A stretch of DNA of 64,000 nt from Roseivirga sp. 4D4 (GTDB lineage Bacteria > Bacteroidota > Bacteroidia > Cytophagales > Cyclobacteriaceae), in the NCBI RefSeq assembly GCF_001747095.1, contig NZ_MDGP01000001.1, forward strand, positions 2,959,001 to 3,023,000, in the 5' to 3' direction. Under the pieces are notes generated by a model. It saw only the letters and a program-made list of their open reading frames with translations, did no database searches and was not told the origin of the DNA. Shown here piece after piece: positions 1 through 8,324 of the stretch. Numbering within the stretch: position 1 is the first letter of the stretch; every line of letters starts with the position of its first letter. Position numbers and translations under genes: made by a program.

Positions 1-483
1 CAAGCTAGACTAGGAGAATATGCGGGAGAAGACTTTGCCAAGGAGTTCTTTGGTAAATACATCTTTGACAGTCAAATGCCGGACTACGAAGCCCTATTTC
101 AGCAAATGGGTGTAAACTTCGAAAATCCCAACGCAGGGCAGATTTCGCTGGGCGCTAACCTAAGAATGGTAGACGGAACGGCTAGATTAACAAGCAATGC
201 CCTTGTCGGTTCCCCACTTTACGAGGCAGGAATTGAACGTGAAGATAAGATCGTGAGCATTGCAGGGAAACGGATGGAAGATGTGGAAGGAAGAATCAAT
301 ATTCAGGAAATTCTTACCCAATATAAGCCAGGAGACCGGATAGAAATAGGCGTTGATCGTTGGGGACAAAAAATGAATAAGGTCGCAGTCTTGGGTGAAA
401 ATCAAAATAGACGCAGTTCATGGAATGCTGATGCTTCATCAGCCGCCCAAAAGAGACGAGAGGATTGGTTGAAAGAAAAATAG
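1..483 (+). CDS. M61-family (glycyl aminopeptidase-like) metallopeptidase, C-terminal part with PDZ domain
   Basis: The reading frame is open from base 1, so this is the 3' end of a gene that starts outside the window; the ATG at 76 is internal. The first 40 residues (FFGKYIFDSQMPDYEALFQQ) resemble the end of the M61 peptidase helical domain. A PDZ-like domain follows at about residues 70-130 of the visible part (GSPLYEAGIEREDKIVSIAG). The tail is charged and ends DWLKEK. PDZ domains in this family are thought to guide substrate or complex contacts. The zinc-binding HExxH region would lie upstream and cannot be seen, so activity cannot be judged. The next gene starts 8 nt after the stop. Confidence 0.75.
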   Translation, partial: QARLGEYAGEDFAKEFFGKYIFDSQMPDYEALFQQMGVNFENPNAGQISLGANLRMVDGTARLTSNALVGSPLYEAGIEREDKIVSIAGKRMEDVEGRINIQEILTQYKPGDRIEIGVDRWGQKMNKVAVLGENQNRRSSWNADASSAAQKRREDWLKEK

Positions 484-491
484 ATTTGCTT

Positions 492-1514
492 ATGAATAAA
501 TACACATATCCAGAAAAAAGAATCAGCTCTATAGATTTATCAAAATTAGAATGGAACAAATTTCTCGATGAACGACAATTACAAGAAGCCCAATCCAAGT
601 TGGCTGAGTTGTATGAGTCATTAATAATGCTAGAGGAAAATCTTTTAAAAGTTGAAGACAGATTTCCTGCTGATCTTGTATTAAAAATAACACAAATCTT
701 TGATCGGTTTCTTTCATTAATTGATTCAATAGAAGATAAACACGAAGGATCAAATGAGGACGACATAGTTAGAAACAAGAAAAATGCTTTACAGAATATT
801 CGAAATTTTCATCGTGAATCATTTGAACTTGGAAATTCAAGTCAGACTCGACTTTTGGAGTTTATTGCAGTAACTAAAGGCTACCAAAAGGATGCTCCGC
901 TCAACACAAAGAAGTATGAGCAGAGTATAATGTCAATTGTCAAAGATGCGGAATCTCAAAAAAAGCGGTTTGATGGGATCTATAGTGAATTTGAGAAGAA
1001 GCTAAGTGAAAGTACAGTCTCTGATTATGCCAAAGTATTCGAGACTGAGGTAACTAAAAACGGAAAAAGGGCCAGTCTCTGGATGAAAGTAGGCATTGGC
1101 TCTTTGATAATACTTATTGCTACAATTTTTATCTTCGTAAGATACGATGTTCTTCCAACTGAGATAACTAACGAGTTTGACTCTCTAATCCGATACAGCA
1201 TTAGCAATGCAATAGTGAAACTATTGATTTTTAGCCTTGAAATATACCTCCTTACATTTTCGGCAAAACAATATAGTATTTCAAAACATCAGCAGGTATT
1301 GAATATACACCGACAGAACGCACTTAATTCATACAAGCTATTCTCTGAATCGATTTCATCGGATGATGAGAACTCAAGAAACACTCTTATGATTCAAATT
1401 GCTAAATCGATTTATGAGAATAATCAATCGACTGGTTTCTTAAATGAAAAGAGTCAGACTAGCTCACCTGGAATTATAGAGTTAACTAAGATTATAGGCA
1501 AGACACCCCAATAA
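492..1514 (+). CDS. Unrecognised two-TM protein with coiled-coil-like N-terminal region
   Basis: I do not recognise this protein. I prefer the ATG at 492 (340 aa) because the alternative ATG at 465 lies inside the M61 gene. The first 190 residues are charged and helical, rich in Glu, Lys and Leu, and look coiled-coil-like. Two hydrophobic segments follow at about residues 199-217 and 241-257, separated by a short loop. A cytoplasmic-looking C-terminal tail of about 80 residues ends the protein. The gene is visibly richer in A+T than its neighbours and sits between a housekeeping-type peptidase and a Fic gene, so it may be an accessory acquisition. A strong terminator follows. Family and function are unknown. 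Confidence 0.7.
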   Translation: MNKYTYPEKRISSIDLSKLEWNKFLDERQLQEAQSKLAELYESLIMLEENLLKVEDRFPADLVLKITQIFDRFLSLIDSIEDKHEGSNEDDIVRNKKNALQNIRNFHRESFELGNSSQTRLLEFIAVTKGYQKDAPLNTKKYEQSIMSIVKDAESQKKRFDGIYSEFEKKLSESTVSDYAKVFETEVTKNGKRASLWMKVGIGSLIILIATIFIFVRYDVLPTEITNEFDSLIRYSISNAIVKLLIFSLEIYLLTFSAKQYSISKHQQVLNIHRQNALNSYKLFSESISSDDENSRNTLMIQIAKSIYENNQSTGFLNEKSQTSSPGIIELTKIIGKTPQ

Positions 1515-1562
1515 AGATGTCTAAGCTCAGGGGCAAGGCAGAATGTACCTTACAAATTAATA

Positions 1563-1600
1563 AACGGTCCGGCCGCTTTGAGCGATCGGACCGTTCTTTT
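1563..1600 (+). terminator. Rho-independent terminator after the two-TM protein
   Basis: A 9-bp outer stem (AACGGTCCG at 1563-1571 with CGGACCGTT at 1587-1595) encloses an inner CGCT/AGCG pairing, followed by TCTTTT. It lies between the end of the rightward gene and the end of the leftward Fic gene. The T-tract favours rightward termination. Confidence 0.8.
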
Positions 1601-1622
1601 CTATGACAATAGCCATCAAGTT

Positions 1623-2729
1623 TTAGGACAGGTTCAGCTGATAACTGGTGCTTCTTCCTCCCTCTGTTGATTTTACTAAAACTTGCTTCTTCAAAAGGTC
1701 ATTGATATCTCTACCCGCAGTATCTTGAGAACACTTACACATTTTAGCCCACTTAGAGGATGTGAGTTTACCAAAGAAGCCATCGAAAAGCTTGTTCACC
1801 ATCTTTGACTGCCTTTCATTAAACGGTGTACTCGCATGGTTCTCCCAAAACTTAGCTTTCTGCACAGTTGTCTGCAATAGTTGCTCACTCGCCTCCACGG
1901 CTTTCTCCAGACAGTTGATAAACCACATTAGCCATTCAGTGATGTTCAAATCGCCTTTTTGGGTTTGTTCCAAAACATCATAATACTGCTGCCGCTGGTT
2001 TCTGATCTCTGTTGATAAGCTATAGAACCTTTGGCTACTGGCATCAGCCCTAGCCAGTAACATATCGCCAACTGCCCTGGCTATTCTTCCATTGCCATCG
2101 TCAAATGGATGGATCGTGACAAACCATAAATGAGCGACAGCGGCTTTCAAAACAGGATCGTATGAACTTGGTTTATTAAACCAATCCAAGAAATTGGACA
2201 TTTCGGCTTCAAGCAAGTTTGAAGCAGGAGCTTCAAAGTGTACCCTTTCCTTACCCAACGGACCAGAAACCACTTGCATCGGATCATTTGGTGAATTATC
2301 TCGCCACCTACCAACAACTATCGGAACCCCTCCAGACTTGCCAGTTGGAAATAAAAGTTTGTGCCAACTCAACAACCTCTGCTTTGTAAGTCTCTTTTCA
2401 TGATTTCGAGTGGCATCCAGGGTCATCTCAACCACACCATCTACATGCCTATCAGAGGGAACAAGGCCGGCTATTTCAAGCCCTAGCTTTCTGGCCACTG
2501 ACGAACGTACCTGATCATGATCTAGGAATTCACCTTCTATCTCACTCGACTTAGTCACATCAGATATCAGTGTGTTTAGGCCAGCCTCTATTTTCAGAGT
2601 AAAACCAAGCCCTTCCATCTTACCCAAAAGGTACCCTTGCTTGTTCCTTACCTGAACCAGCCTTTCTAGTACCTGAGCCTTATCCCAAGTAAAATTTGGC
2701 CAACCTTTTAGTTGATGAATGTACCGCAT
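1623..2729 (-). CDS. Fic-domain AMPylase-type protein with N-terminal inhibitory motif and C-terminal winged helix
   Basis: Fic proteins usually transfer AMP or another nucleotide part onto a target hydroxyl. The core motif HPFDDGNGR is intact at residues 207-215, with the catalytic His207. An inhibitory-helix motif of the form [S/T]xxxE[G/N] is seen at residues 61-66 (SSEIEG), ahead of the Fic core, as in class II Fic proteins that autoinhibit through an N-terminal helix. The N-terminal part resembles the Fic_N/DUF4172 type. Residues from about 300 onward look like a winged helix (KWAKMCKCSQDTAGRDINDL), so the protein may also bind DNA. At 368 aa it has the usual length. No antitoxin-like gene is adjacent. 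The upstream region is full of repeated CTCCGCA motifs, which suggests autoregulation. Confidence 0.93.
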   Translation of the reverse strand: MRYIHQLKGWPNFTWDKAQVLERLVQVRNKQGYLLGKMEGLGFTLKIEAGLNTLISDVTKSSEIEGEFLDHDQVRSSVARKLGLEIAGLVPSDRHVDGVVEMTLDATRNHEKRLTKQRLLSWHKLLFPTGKSGGVPIVVGRWRDNSPNDPMQVVSGPLGKERVHFEAPASNLLEAEMSNFLDWFNKPSSYDPVLKAAVAHLWFVTIHPFDDGNGRIARAVGDMLLARADASSQRFYSLSTEIRNQRQQYYDVLEQTQKGDLNITEWLMWFINCLEKAVEASEQLLQTTVQKAKFWENHASTPFNERQSKMVNKLFDGFFGKLTSSKWAKMCKCSQDTAGRDINDLLKKQVLVKSTEGGRSTSYQLNLS

Positions 2730-2732
2730 ATT

Positions 2733-2827
2733 CTCCGCATATTATGCGGTAAATGTAAAAATTATTCTCCGCACGTCAAATATAATCTCCGCATAATTAG
2801 CAGAGATTATATCTTCTATTCTCCGCA
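2733..2827. promoter_or_regulatory. Repeated CTCCGCA operator-like array upstream of the Fic gene
   Basis: CTCCGCA occurs four times in the same orientation, at 2733-2739, 2767-2773, 2787-2793 and 2821-2827, so the spacings are 34, 20 and 34 bp. The first copy is part of a near-perfect palindrome at 2735-2749 (CCGCATA-T-TATGCGG). The third lies in an inverted repeat with arms ATAATCTC (2782-2789) and GAGATTAT (2803-2810). The array sits directly before the Fic start codon and does not code. A binding site for the Fic winged helix or another regulator is an inference. Confidence 0.6.
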
Positions 2828-2837
2828 CAAACAAAAA

Positions 2838-2874
2838 AGCACCACTGAATTTTTAAGTTCAAGCGGTGCTTTTA
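2838..2874 (-). terminator. Terminator after clpB (possibly bidirectional)
   Basis: Arms AGCACC (2838-2843) and GGTGCT (2865-2870), extended by TGAA/TTCA, are flanked by an A-run on the left and TTTT on the right. Read leftward, it follows the clpB stop at 2891 and ends in a T-run, as expected for clpB termination. Confidence 0.75.
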
Positions 2875-2890
2875 CTCTTTGGAGAGGAGT

Positions 2891-5503
2891 CTAAACCTCC
2901 TCTACTTTTTCAATATTCACAAACTCAACCTCCTTCTCGGCATTAAGCTCTATACTCACTACTGAGTCTTTGCTAATAGCTCCTGAGAGAATCTGCTTAG
3001 ATAACTCATTGAGTACCTTCCTTTGAATCACTCTCTTCAATGGTCTAGCTCCAAATTGCGGATCGTAACCAATCTCCCCGAGATAGTCGAGTACATCATT
3101 GGTGGCTTCAATCTCGATACCATTCTCTTTCAACTGCTTTTGAATCAAACCAAACTGTATCGCTACAATTTGTCGGATGTTATCCTTACTCAATGGCATA
3201 AACATGATGGTCTCATCAATCCTGTTTAAGAACTCTGGCCTCACCGACTTCTTCAACAGATCAAATACCTGATTTTTGGTATCATCAATTAAATCCAGCA
3301 CATTTTCCTCATTGATCTTCTCAAAATTCTCTTGAATCAAGTGCGAACCAATATTGGTCGTCATGATGATGATGGTGTTCTTGAAATTGGCAATACGACC
3401 TTTATTATCTGTGAGTCGACCATCATCCAGTACCTGAAGTAAGATGTTGAAGGCATCAGGATGCGCTTTTTCAATTTCATCCAGTAGTACCACCGAATAA
3501 GGTTTTCTCCGCACCGCTTCAGTCAACTGTCCACCTTCATCATAACCTACATAACCCGGAGGCGCACCGATCAGTCGGCTTACCGCATGTCTTTCTTGAT
3601 ACTCGGACATATCAATGCGGACCATATTATTCTCATCATTGAAAAGGTATTCGGCCAAAGCTTTCGCCAACTCTGTTTTACCCACACCTGTTGTTCCTAG
3701 GAAAATAAATGAGCCAATCGGTCTTTTGGGGTCTTGCAAACCGGCCCTACTCCTGCGAACAGCATCCGAAAGCGCAGCAATTGCCTCGCCTTGCCCTGCT
3801 ACTCTCTTGCCAAGCTCTTCCTCAAGGTGAAGAAGCTTTTCTCTTTCGGATTGCAGCATTTTAGATACCGGAATTCCTGTCCATTTGGCAACTACTTCAC
3901 CGATATCTTCAGCATCAACCTCTTCTTTCAGCAAAGTGGATCCGCCTTGCATTTCCTTCATCTTAAGCTTAAGCTCTTCCAGTTTTTGCTCCGCTTCGGT
4001 GATCTTACCGTACCTGATCTCCGCAACAAGCCCAAAATCACCCTCGCGTTCGGCTTTTTCAGCCTCCATCTTATACTTATCGATGTTCTCCTTCTCTTCG
4101 CGAATACCGGTGATCACCGCTTTCTCATTCTCCCACTTACCTTTCAAGCCGTCTCGCTTCTCGGATAGTTCGGCAATCTCCTTAGACAAGACGGATTCTT
4201 TATCCTTGTTTTTCTCCCTACGAATTGCCTCTCGCTCAATTTCCAACTGCATGATCTTACGATTCAACTCATCCAACTCTTGAGGAAGGGAATCAATCTC
4301 GATTCTAAGTTTGGAAGCTGCCTCATCCATCAGGTCAATGGCCTTATCCGGTAAAAAACGATCGGAGATATACATGCTTGAAAGCTCAACTGCAGAAATT
4401 ACAGCGTCATCCTGAATACGCACACCGTGGTGTACCTCATACTTTTCTTTGATTCCACGAAGAATAGAGATTGCATCTTCCTGAGTAGGTTCATCCACCG
4501 TCACGGTCTGGAACCTTCGTTCTAAGGCTTTATCTTTCTCGATATGCTTTTGATATTCTTTGAGCGTAGTAGCCCCGATTGCATGGAGTTCCCCCCTCGC
4601 CAAAGCAGGTTTCAATAAGTTGGCTGCATCCATGGCTCCTTCTCCACCACCAGCACCAATCAGGGTGTGGATCTCATCGATAAAGAGGACGATCTCTCCA
4701 TCAGAATCCTGCACCTCTTTGATGACCGCTTTTAGCCTTTCTTCGAATTCGCCTTTATATTTTGCACCGGCAACCAGAAGCCCCATATCAAGTGATATGA
4801 GTGTCTTTGTTTTGAGGTTTTCTGGCACATCGCCATCTACAATACGCTGTGCCATACCCTCCACGATTGCTGTTTTACCAACGCCAGGCTCACCGATCAA
4901 CATAGGATTGTTCTTCGTCCTTCTGGAAAGAATTTGAAGCACTCTTCTGATTTCCTCATCCCGGCCAATCACAGGGTCAATCTTTCCCGCCTTAGCTAAC
5001 TCATTCAGGTTTTTCGAGTAGCGCTCGAGCGATTGATACTTTGACTCAGCATTTTGGTCTGTCACGCTATTTCCTCCTCTTAGTTCTTTTATCGCCTCAA
5101 TGAGTTCTTTTTTGGCAAAACCCACTTCCTTCATTAAGGAAGCAGTCTTCTCTTTTCCTGCCAGCAAGCCCAATACAATATGTTCAACTGCTACAAACTC
5201 ATCTTTAAACTCTTTTAAATAGTCTAATGCCTTGGTCAATGCTTTGTGCGCATCATTTGACAAGTAGGGTTGTTGCCCACTTGCTTTTGGATAACCGGCT
5301 ACTACCTCTTCCAACTTGGTATCAAGTTGTGCCCTATTCATTCCCAACTTCTTTATCAGAAAAGACATCACATTCTCATCTGATAAAAGGATAGCCTTCA
5401 AAAGGTGACCTGGTTCGATCGCTTGCTGCTGATTAGCACCTGCGATCTCGGCCGCTTTTTGAATAGCTTCCTGCGACTTGATAGTATATTTTTTGAAATC
5501 CAT
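2891..5503 (-). CDS. clpB: ATP-dependent disaggregase ClpB
   Basis: ClpB is a hexameric Hsp100 ATPase that works with DnaK to rescue aggregated proteins in the cytoplasm. The 870-aa length is typical. The Clp N-terminal repeat domain covers about residues 1-145. The first AAA+ domain has Walker A GEPGVGKT at 204-211 and a Walker B ending FIDEIHT. The charged coiled-coil middle domain covers about 410-540 and separates ClpB from ClpA and ClpC. The second AAA+ domain has a Walker A near residue 605 reading GTTGVGKTE, where the usual third position is Pro, and the conserved pore loop GAPPGYVG. I see no CIRCE-type inverted repeat in the 184-bp region shared with the divergent gene at 5688. Confidence 0.98.
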   Translation of the reverse strand: MDFKKYTIKSQEAIQKAAEIAGANQQQAIEPGHLLKAILLSDENVMSFLIKKLGMNRAQLDTKLEEVVAGYPKASGQQPYLSNDAHKALTKALDYLKEFKDEFVAVEHIVLGLLAGKEKTASLMKEVGFAKKELIEAIKELRGGNSVTDQNAESKYQSLERYSKNLNELAKAGKIDPVIGRDEEIRRVLQILSRRTKNNPMLIGEPGVGKTAIVEGMAQRIVDGDVPENLKTKTLISLDMGLLVAGAKYKGEFEERLKAVIKEVQDSDGEIVLFIDEIHTLIGAGGGEGAMDAANLLKPALARGELHAIGATTLKEYQKHIEKDKALERRFQTVTVDEPTQEDAISILRGIKEKYEVHHGVRIQDDAVISAVELSSMYISDRFLPDKAIDLMDEAASKLRIEIDSLPQELDELNRKIMQLEIEREAIRREKNKDKESVLSKEIAELSEKRDGLKGKWENEKAVITGIREEKENIDKYKMEAEKAEREGDFGLVAEIRYGKITEAEQKLEELKLKMKEMQGGSTLLKEEVDAEDIGEVVAKWTGIPVSKMLQSEREKLLHLEEELGKRVAGQGEAIAALSDAVRRSRAGLQDPKRPIGSFIFLGTTGVGKTELAKALAEYLFNDENNMVRIDMSEYQERHAVSRLIGAPPGYVGYDEGGQLTEAVRRKPYSVVLLDEIEKAHPDAFNILLQVLDDGRLTDNKGRIANFKNTIIIMTTNIGSHLIQENFEKINEENVLDLIDDTKNQVFDLLKKSVRPEFLNRIDETIMFMPLSKDNIRQIVAIQFGLIQKQLKENGIEIEATNDVLDYLGEIGYDPQFGARPLKRVIQRKVLNELSKQILSGAISKDSVVSIELNAEKEVEFVNIEKVEEV

Positions 5504-5687
5504 ATCTCATTAAAATCAGGGTGTTTTACCCACAATCTACCGCTCATCAACAAACAATACTCCAAGGCCTAAAACCGGCAATTATGGCTGGATTTTTGCT
5601 TCAAAATTCACAAATACAGCCATTCTGTCACGACAGTATCAGAATTGGTCAATTATTTCGTATTTTAAGTATGCAAAACTCAAGGCC

Positions 5688-8267
5688 ATGAAACGCAACC
5701 AAATCCTTACCGTCAGCTTTCTCATTTGCTGCACCATAAATTTCTCCTTCGCTCAAAACGATGATTTTCAAGACTGGTTGAAAGACTTCCAAAGCTACCA
5801 GACAGAGCTCCCTACAGAAAAAGTATTTCTTCACCTAGATAAGTCGGAATATACCATTGGTGAAACCATCTGGATGAAGTCTTATCTGGTCGCTGGTGCT
5901 GGACATATCCCATCTCCTTTTAGCCAAAACGTCTATGTTGAGTTGATCAACCAAAAGGATGAGGTCGCTAAACGATTGACCCTCCGCTCTGAGGAAGGTC
6001 TAGCCAAAGCCAGTTTAGCTTTGACCCGTGAGCTTCAGCCTGGCTTTTATTATCTAAGGGCCTATACCAACTGGATGAAAAACCAGGGGGAAGAGTTCTT
6101 CTTCAAAAAGAAAATCAAAGTCCACTCTTTAGTCGTCAATGAAGTAATTGCTAAAGAAACTTCTGATCAAGCAGTTGATCTACAGTTCTTCCCCGAAGGT
6201 GGAGAACTGGTCAATGGCGTGACCAGCCAAGTGGCTTTTGAGGTTACCGGAATCAATGAAAGTAAATTCCCAATCTCAGGAAAAGTATTTGATAAGAACC
6301 AAAAAGAGATTATTGCGTTTACCACAAAGCATGAAGGCAGAGGTGTTTTTGCTATGCTACCCAGTGGTGACGGCTACTACGCACAGCTGGAAGGGTCTGA
6401 TACTCGATATGACTTGCCAAAAGTCAGGCCCGAAGGTGTAACACTCAGCGTAACAGAACAAACATCAGATTATATGGGTGTAGCCCTAAAAACTGCCACA
6501 CCTAGTGCAGAGAATTACTTCTTAATGGTACATACGCGAGGTTATGTTACCTATGCCTCAGAAATTACGGTTAGGAACGAAAAAAACCTCTTGAAGATTG
6601 ACAAGAGTAATCTTCCCCATGGAATAGCACACTTAACCCTGTTTGATCAAGACTTCGATCCGGTTGCCGAACGACTCATTTTCAATTACTCAACTCCAGA
6701 AATCAAAATAGATATTAGCACAAGTGATCCGCAGTATGCTAGCAGAGATTTGGCCACTATCAACTTAAAGGTTACCGATAAAAAAGGCAACCCCGTTCAA
6801 GGATCGTTTTCGCTCTCAGCCTACGATTCCAAGCTTGTCCAAAACGATCAGTTCGATTACAACATATCGGCTAACCTATTACTTTCTTCAGACCTTGGAG
6901 GTCATATCAAAAATCCTTCTCAGTATTTGAAGCAAGATGAAACCTCTAAAGAGAATACTGATTTACTGATGATGGTCAATGGTTGGAGACGTTTCAAGTG
7001 GTCTTCGCTTAACCTGGATAAAAGACAACCACAATATGCCTTTGAGCAATCACTGACTTTGGAAGGTGTAATGACCAGAAACGGTGGTAAAGCCTTTAAG
7101 AACGGACGAGTTTTCCTGCTCAACCAAGAAGAAAACGGAAATAATAAATCCTCTCGTTTTGTAGAGGCCGATCTGGACGGAAACTTTGCCTTTGAAAACC
7201 TAGTCTACTATGATACAACAGAGCTTACCCTTCAGGGCTTTCAGAAGAAAAAGGCACGTGACATACAATTCAACATTAACAAGGATTTTGAAGTCATTCC
7301 TAATTCAAAATTCTTAGCAGCACCCGCTCAAGACAACCCGGATAGATTGAGGGCAATGAAAGAATCTGTAATTACATCAATCAGAATTGACAGTACTTAT
7401 AGAAAAGAAAATGGTGTTATCTACTTGGACGATGTATACGTTACTGCGAGCAAGCGTGAAGAAAAATATAGAACACTTAACTCTCAATACGGAAAAGGGG
7501 AAGCTTATCTCAACTTTGATAACCTTTCATTCGAAGAAAAAAATGGCCGAGATCCATTTACCGTTATGCTTGGAAGACTAGCCGGTTTTTCTCTAAGCGG
7601 AGCAAGCGGAGGAAACAGTGGCCTATCAAGTCAGGGAAACAGTGGAGGACCCGGAGGCGGAAGTATTGGCTCAGACGGGTCTTTGGGTGCTGGAGCAGTA
7701 CGTTCTTCCTCAAACGGAGCAGGCAATTTTACAGACATGTCTACAGCGAATGACCCCATATTTAGAAGACCTCAACTCAGACCAGGACCTTTCCAAGGTG
7801 GGCCTTTAATTCTTATCGACAATGTGCCCGTACCGTATAGTGCTGTTTATGACCTAAGGGCAACAGAGATAGACTATGTGGAAGTCTATAAAAGTGCATC
7901 TGCAGCTATGTTTGGTGTTAATGGCTTTAATGGTGCCATGGCCTTCTATACCTTAAAAGGAGATAAACTGAAAAAGGCAATGAGTTTGAAGCCTGGCATG
8001 CGGATTATTACCGGAAATGGATATCACGCTGCCCGAGAGTTCTATGCCCCCAAGTATGATGAATCTAATAAAGAGCAGTTTATTCCGGATGAGCGCTCTA
8101 CTATCTTCTGGGCACCTATGATTACCACCGACAGTGAGGGTAAGGCTCAAGTGGAATTCTATACACATGATAAGAACTCGAATGTGTTTATTGATGTGCA
8201 GGGAATTTCTAAAACCGGATTCACAGGTGTAGGATCAGCCAGATTTGCCATTCGTAGAAATCTCTAA
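5688..8267 (+). CDS. Secreted MG2-like / TonB-plug domain protein (first of a tandem pair)
   Basis: The protein has 859 aa and starts with a signal peptide ending ...FSFAQ. Residues 40-150 resemble an alpha-2-macroglobulin MG2 domain (TEKVFLHLDKSEYTIGETIW). A series of beta-sandwich-like stretches follows to about residue 600. A Gly/Ser-rich insertion lies at about 635-685. A TonB-receptor plug-like segment is at about 700-760 (LILIDNVPVPYSAVYDL, then VEVYKSASAAMFGVNGFNGA). The end resembles the A2M-type segment in which W precedes a Td..G.a..f pattern (FWAPMITTDSEGKAQVEFYT). There is no room for a 22-strand barrel, so it is not a complete TonB receptor. Homologues are usually named carboxypeptidase-like regulatory or plug proteins. 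A periplasmic or outer-membrane location is inferred. Confidence 0.8.
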   Translation: MKRNQILTVSFLICCTINFSFAQNDDFQDWLKDFQSYQTELPTEKVFLHLDKSEYTIGETIWMKSYLVAGAGHIPSPFSQNVYVELINQKDEVAKRLTLRSEEGLAKASLALTRELQPGFYYLRAYTNWMKNQGEEFFFKKKIKVHSLVVNEVIAKETSDQAVDLQFFPEGGELVNGVTSQVAFEVTGINESKFPISGKVFDKNQKEIIAFTTKHEGRGVFAMLPSGDGYYAQLEGSDTRYDLPKVRPEGVTLSVTEQTSDYMGVALKTATPSAENYFLMVHTRGYVTYASEITVRNEKNLLKIDKSNLPHGIAHLTLFDQDFDPVAERLIFNYSTPEIKIDISTSDPQYASRDLATINLKVTDKKGNPVQGSFSLSAYDSKLVQNDQFDYNISANLLLSSDLGGHIKNPSQYLKQDETSKENTDLLMMVNGWRRFKWSSLNLDKRQPQYAFEQSLTLEGVMTRNGGKAFKNGRVFLLNQEENGNNKSSRFVEADLDGNFAFENLVYYDTTELTLQGFQKKKARDIQFNINKDFEVIPNSKFLAAPAQDNPDRLRAMKESVITSIRIDSTYRKENGVIYLDDVYVTASKREEKYRTLNSQYGKGEAYLNFDNLSFEEKNGRDPFTVMLGRLAGFSLSGASGGNSGLSSQGNSGGPGGGSIGSDGSLGAGAVRSSSNGAGNFTDMSTANDPIFRRPQLRPGPFQGGPLILIDNVPVPYSAVYDLRATEIDYVEVYKSASAAMFGVNGFNGAMAFYTLKGDKLKKAMSLKPGMRIITGNGYHAAREFYAPKYDESNKEQFIPDERSTIFWAPMITTDSEGKAQVEFYTHDKNSNVFIDVQGISKTGFTGVGSARFAIRRNL

Positions 8268-8324
8268 CAAAGGCCAAACAATCTATTTAAAGAAGCTGTT
8301 TTACGCTCATTAAACACAATTTTA

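Noticed and set aside
1623..2729. Fic gene as part of a toxin-antitoxin pair
   Set aside because: No antitoxin-sized gene is adjacent in the same direction and the inhibitory motif is inside the protein itself.
3615..4937. Long rightward open frames inside clpB (3615-3830, 3734-4168, 3885-4283 and 4560-4937)
   Set aside because: They lie fully inside clpB, whose reading is certain, and have the biased composition of antisense shadows.
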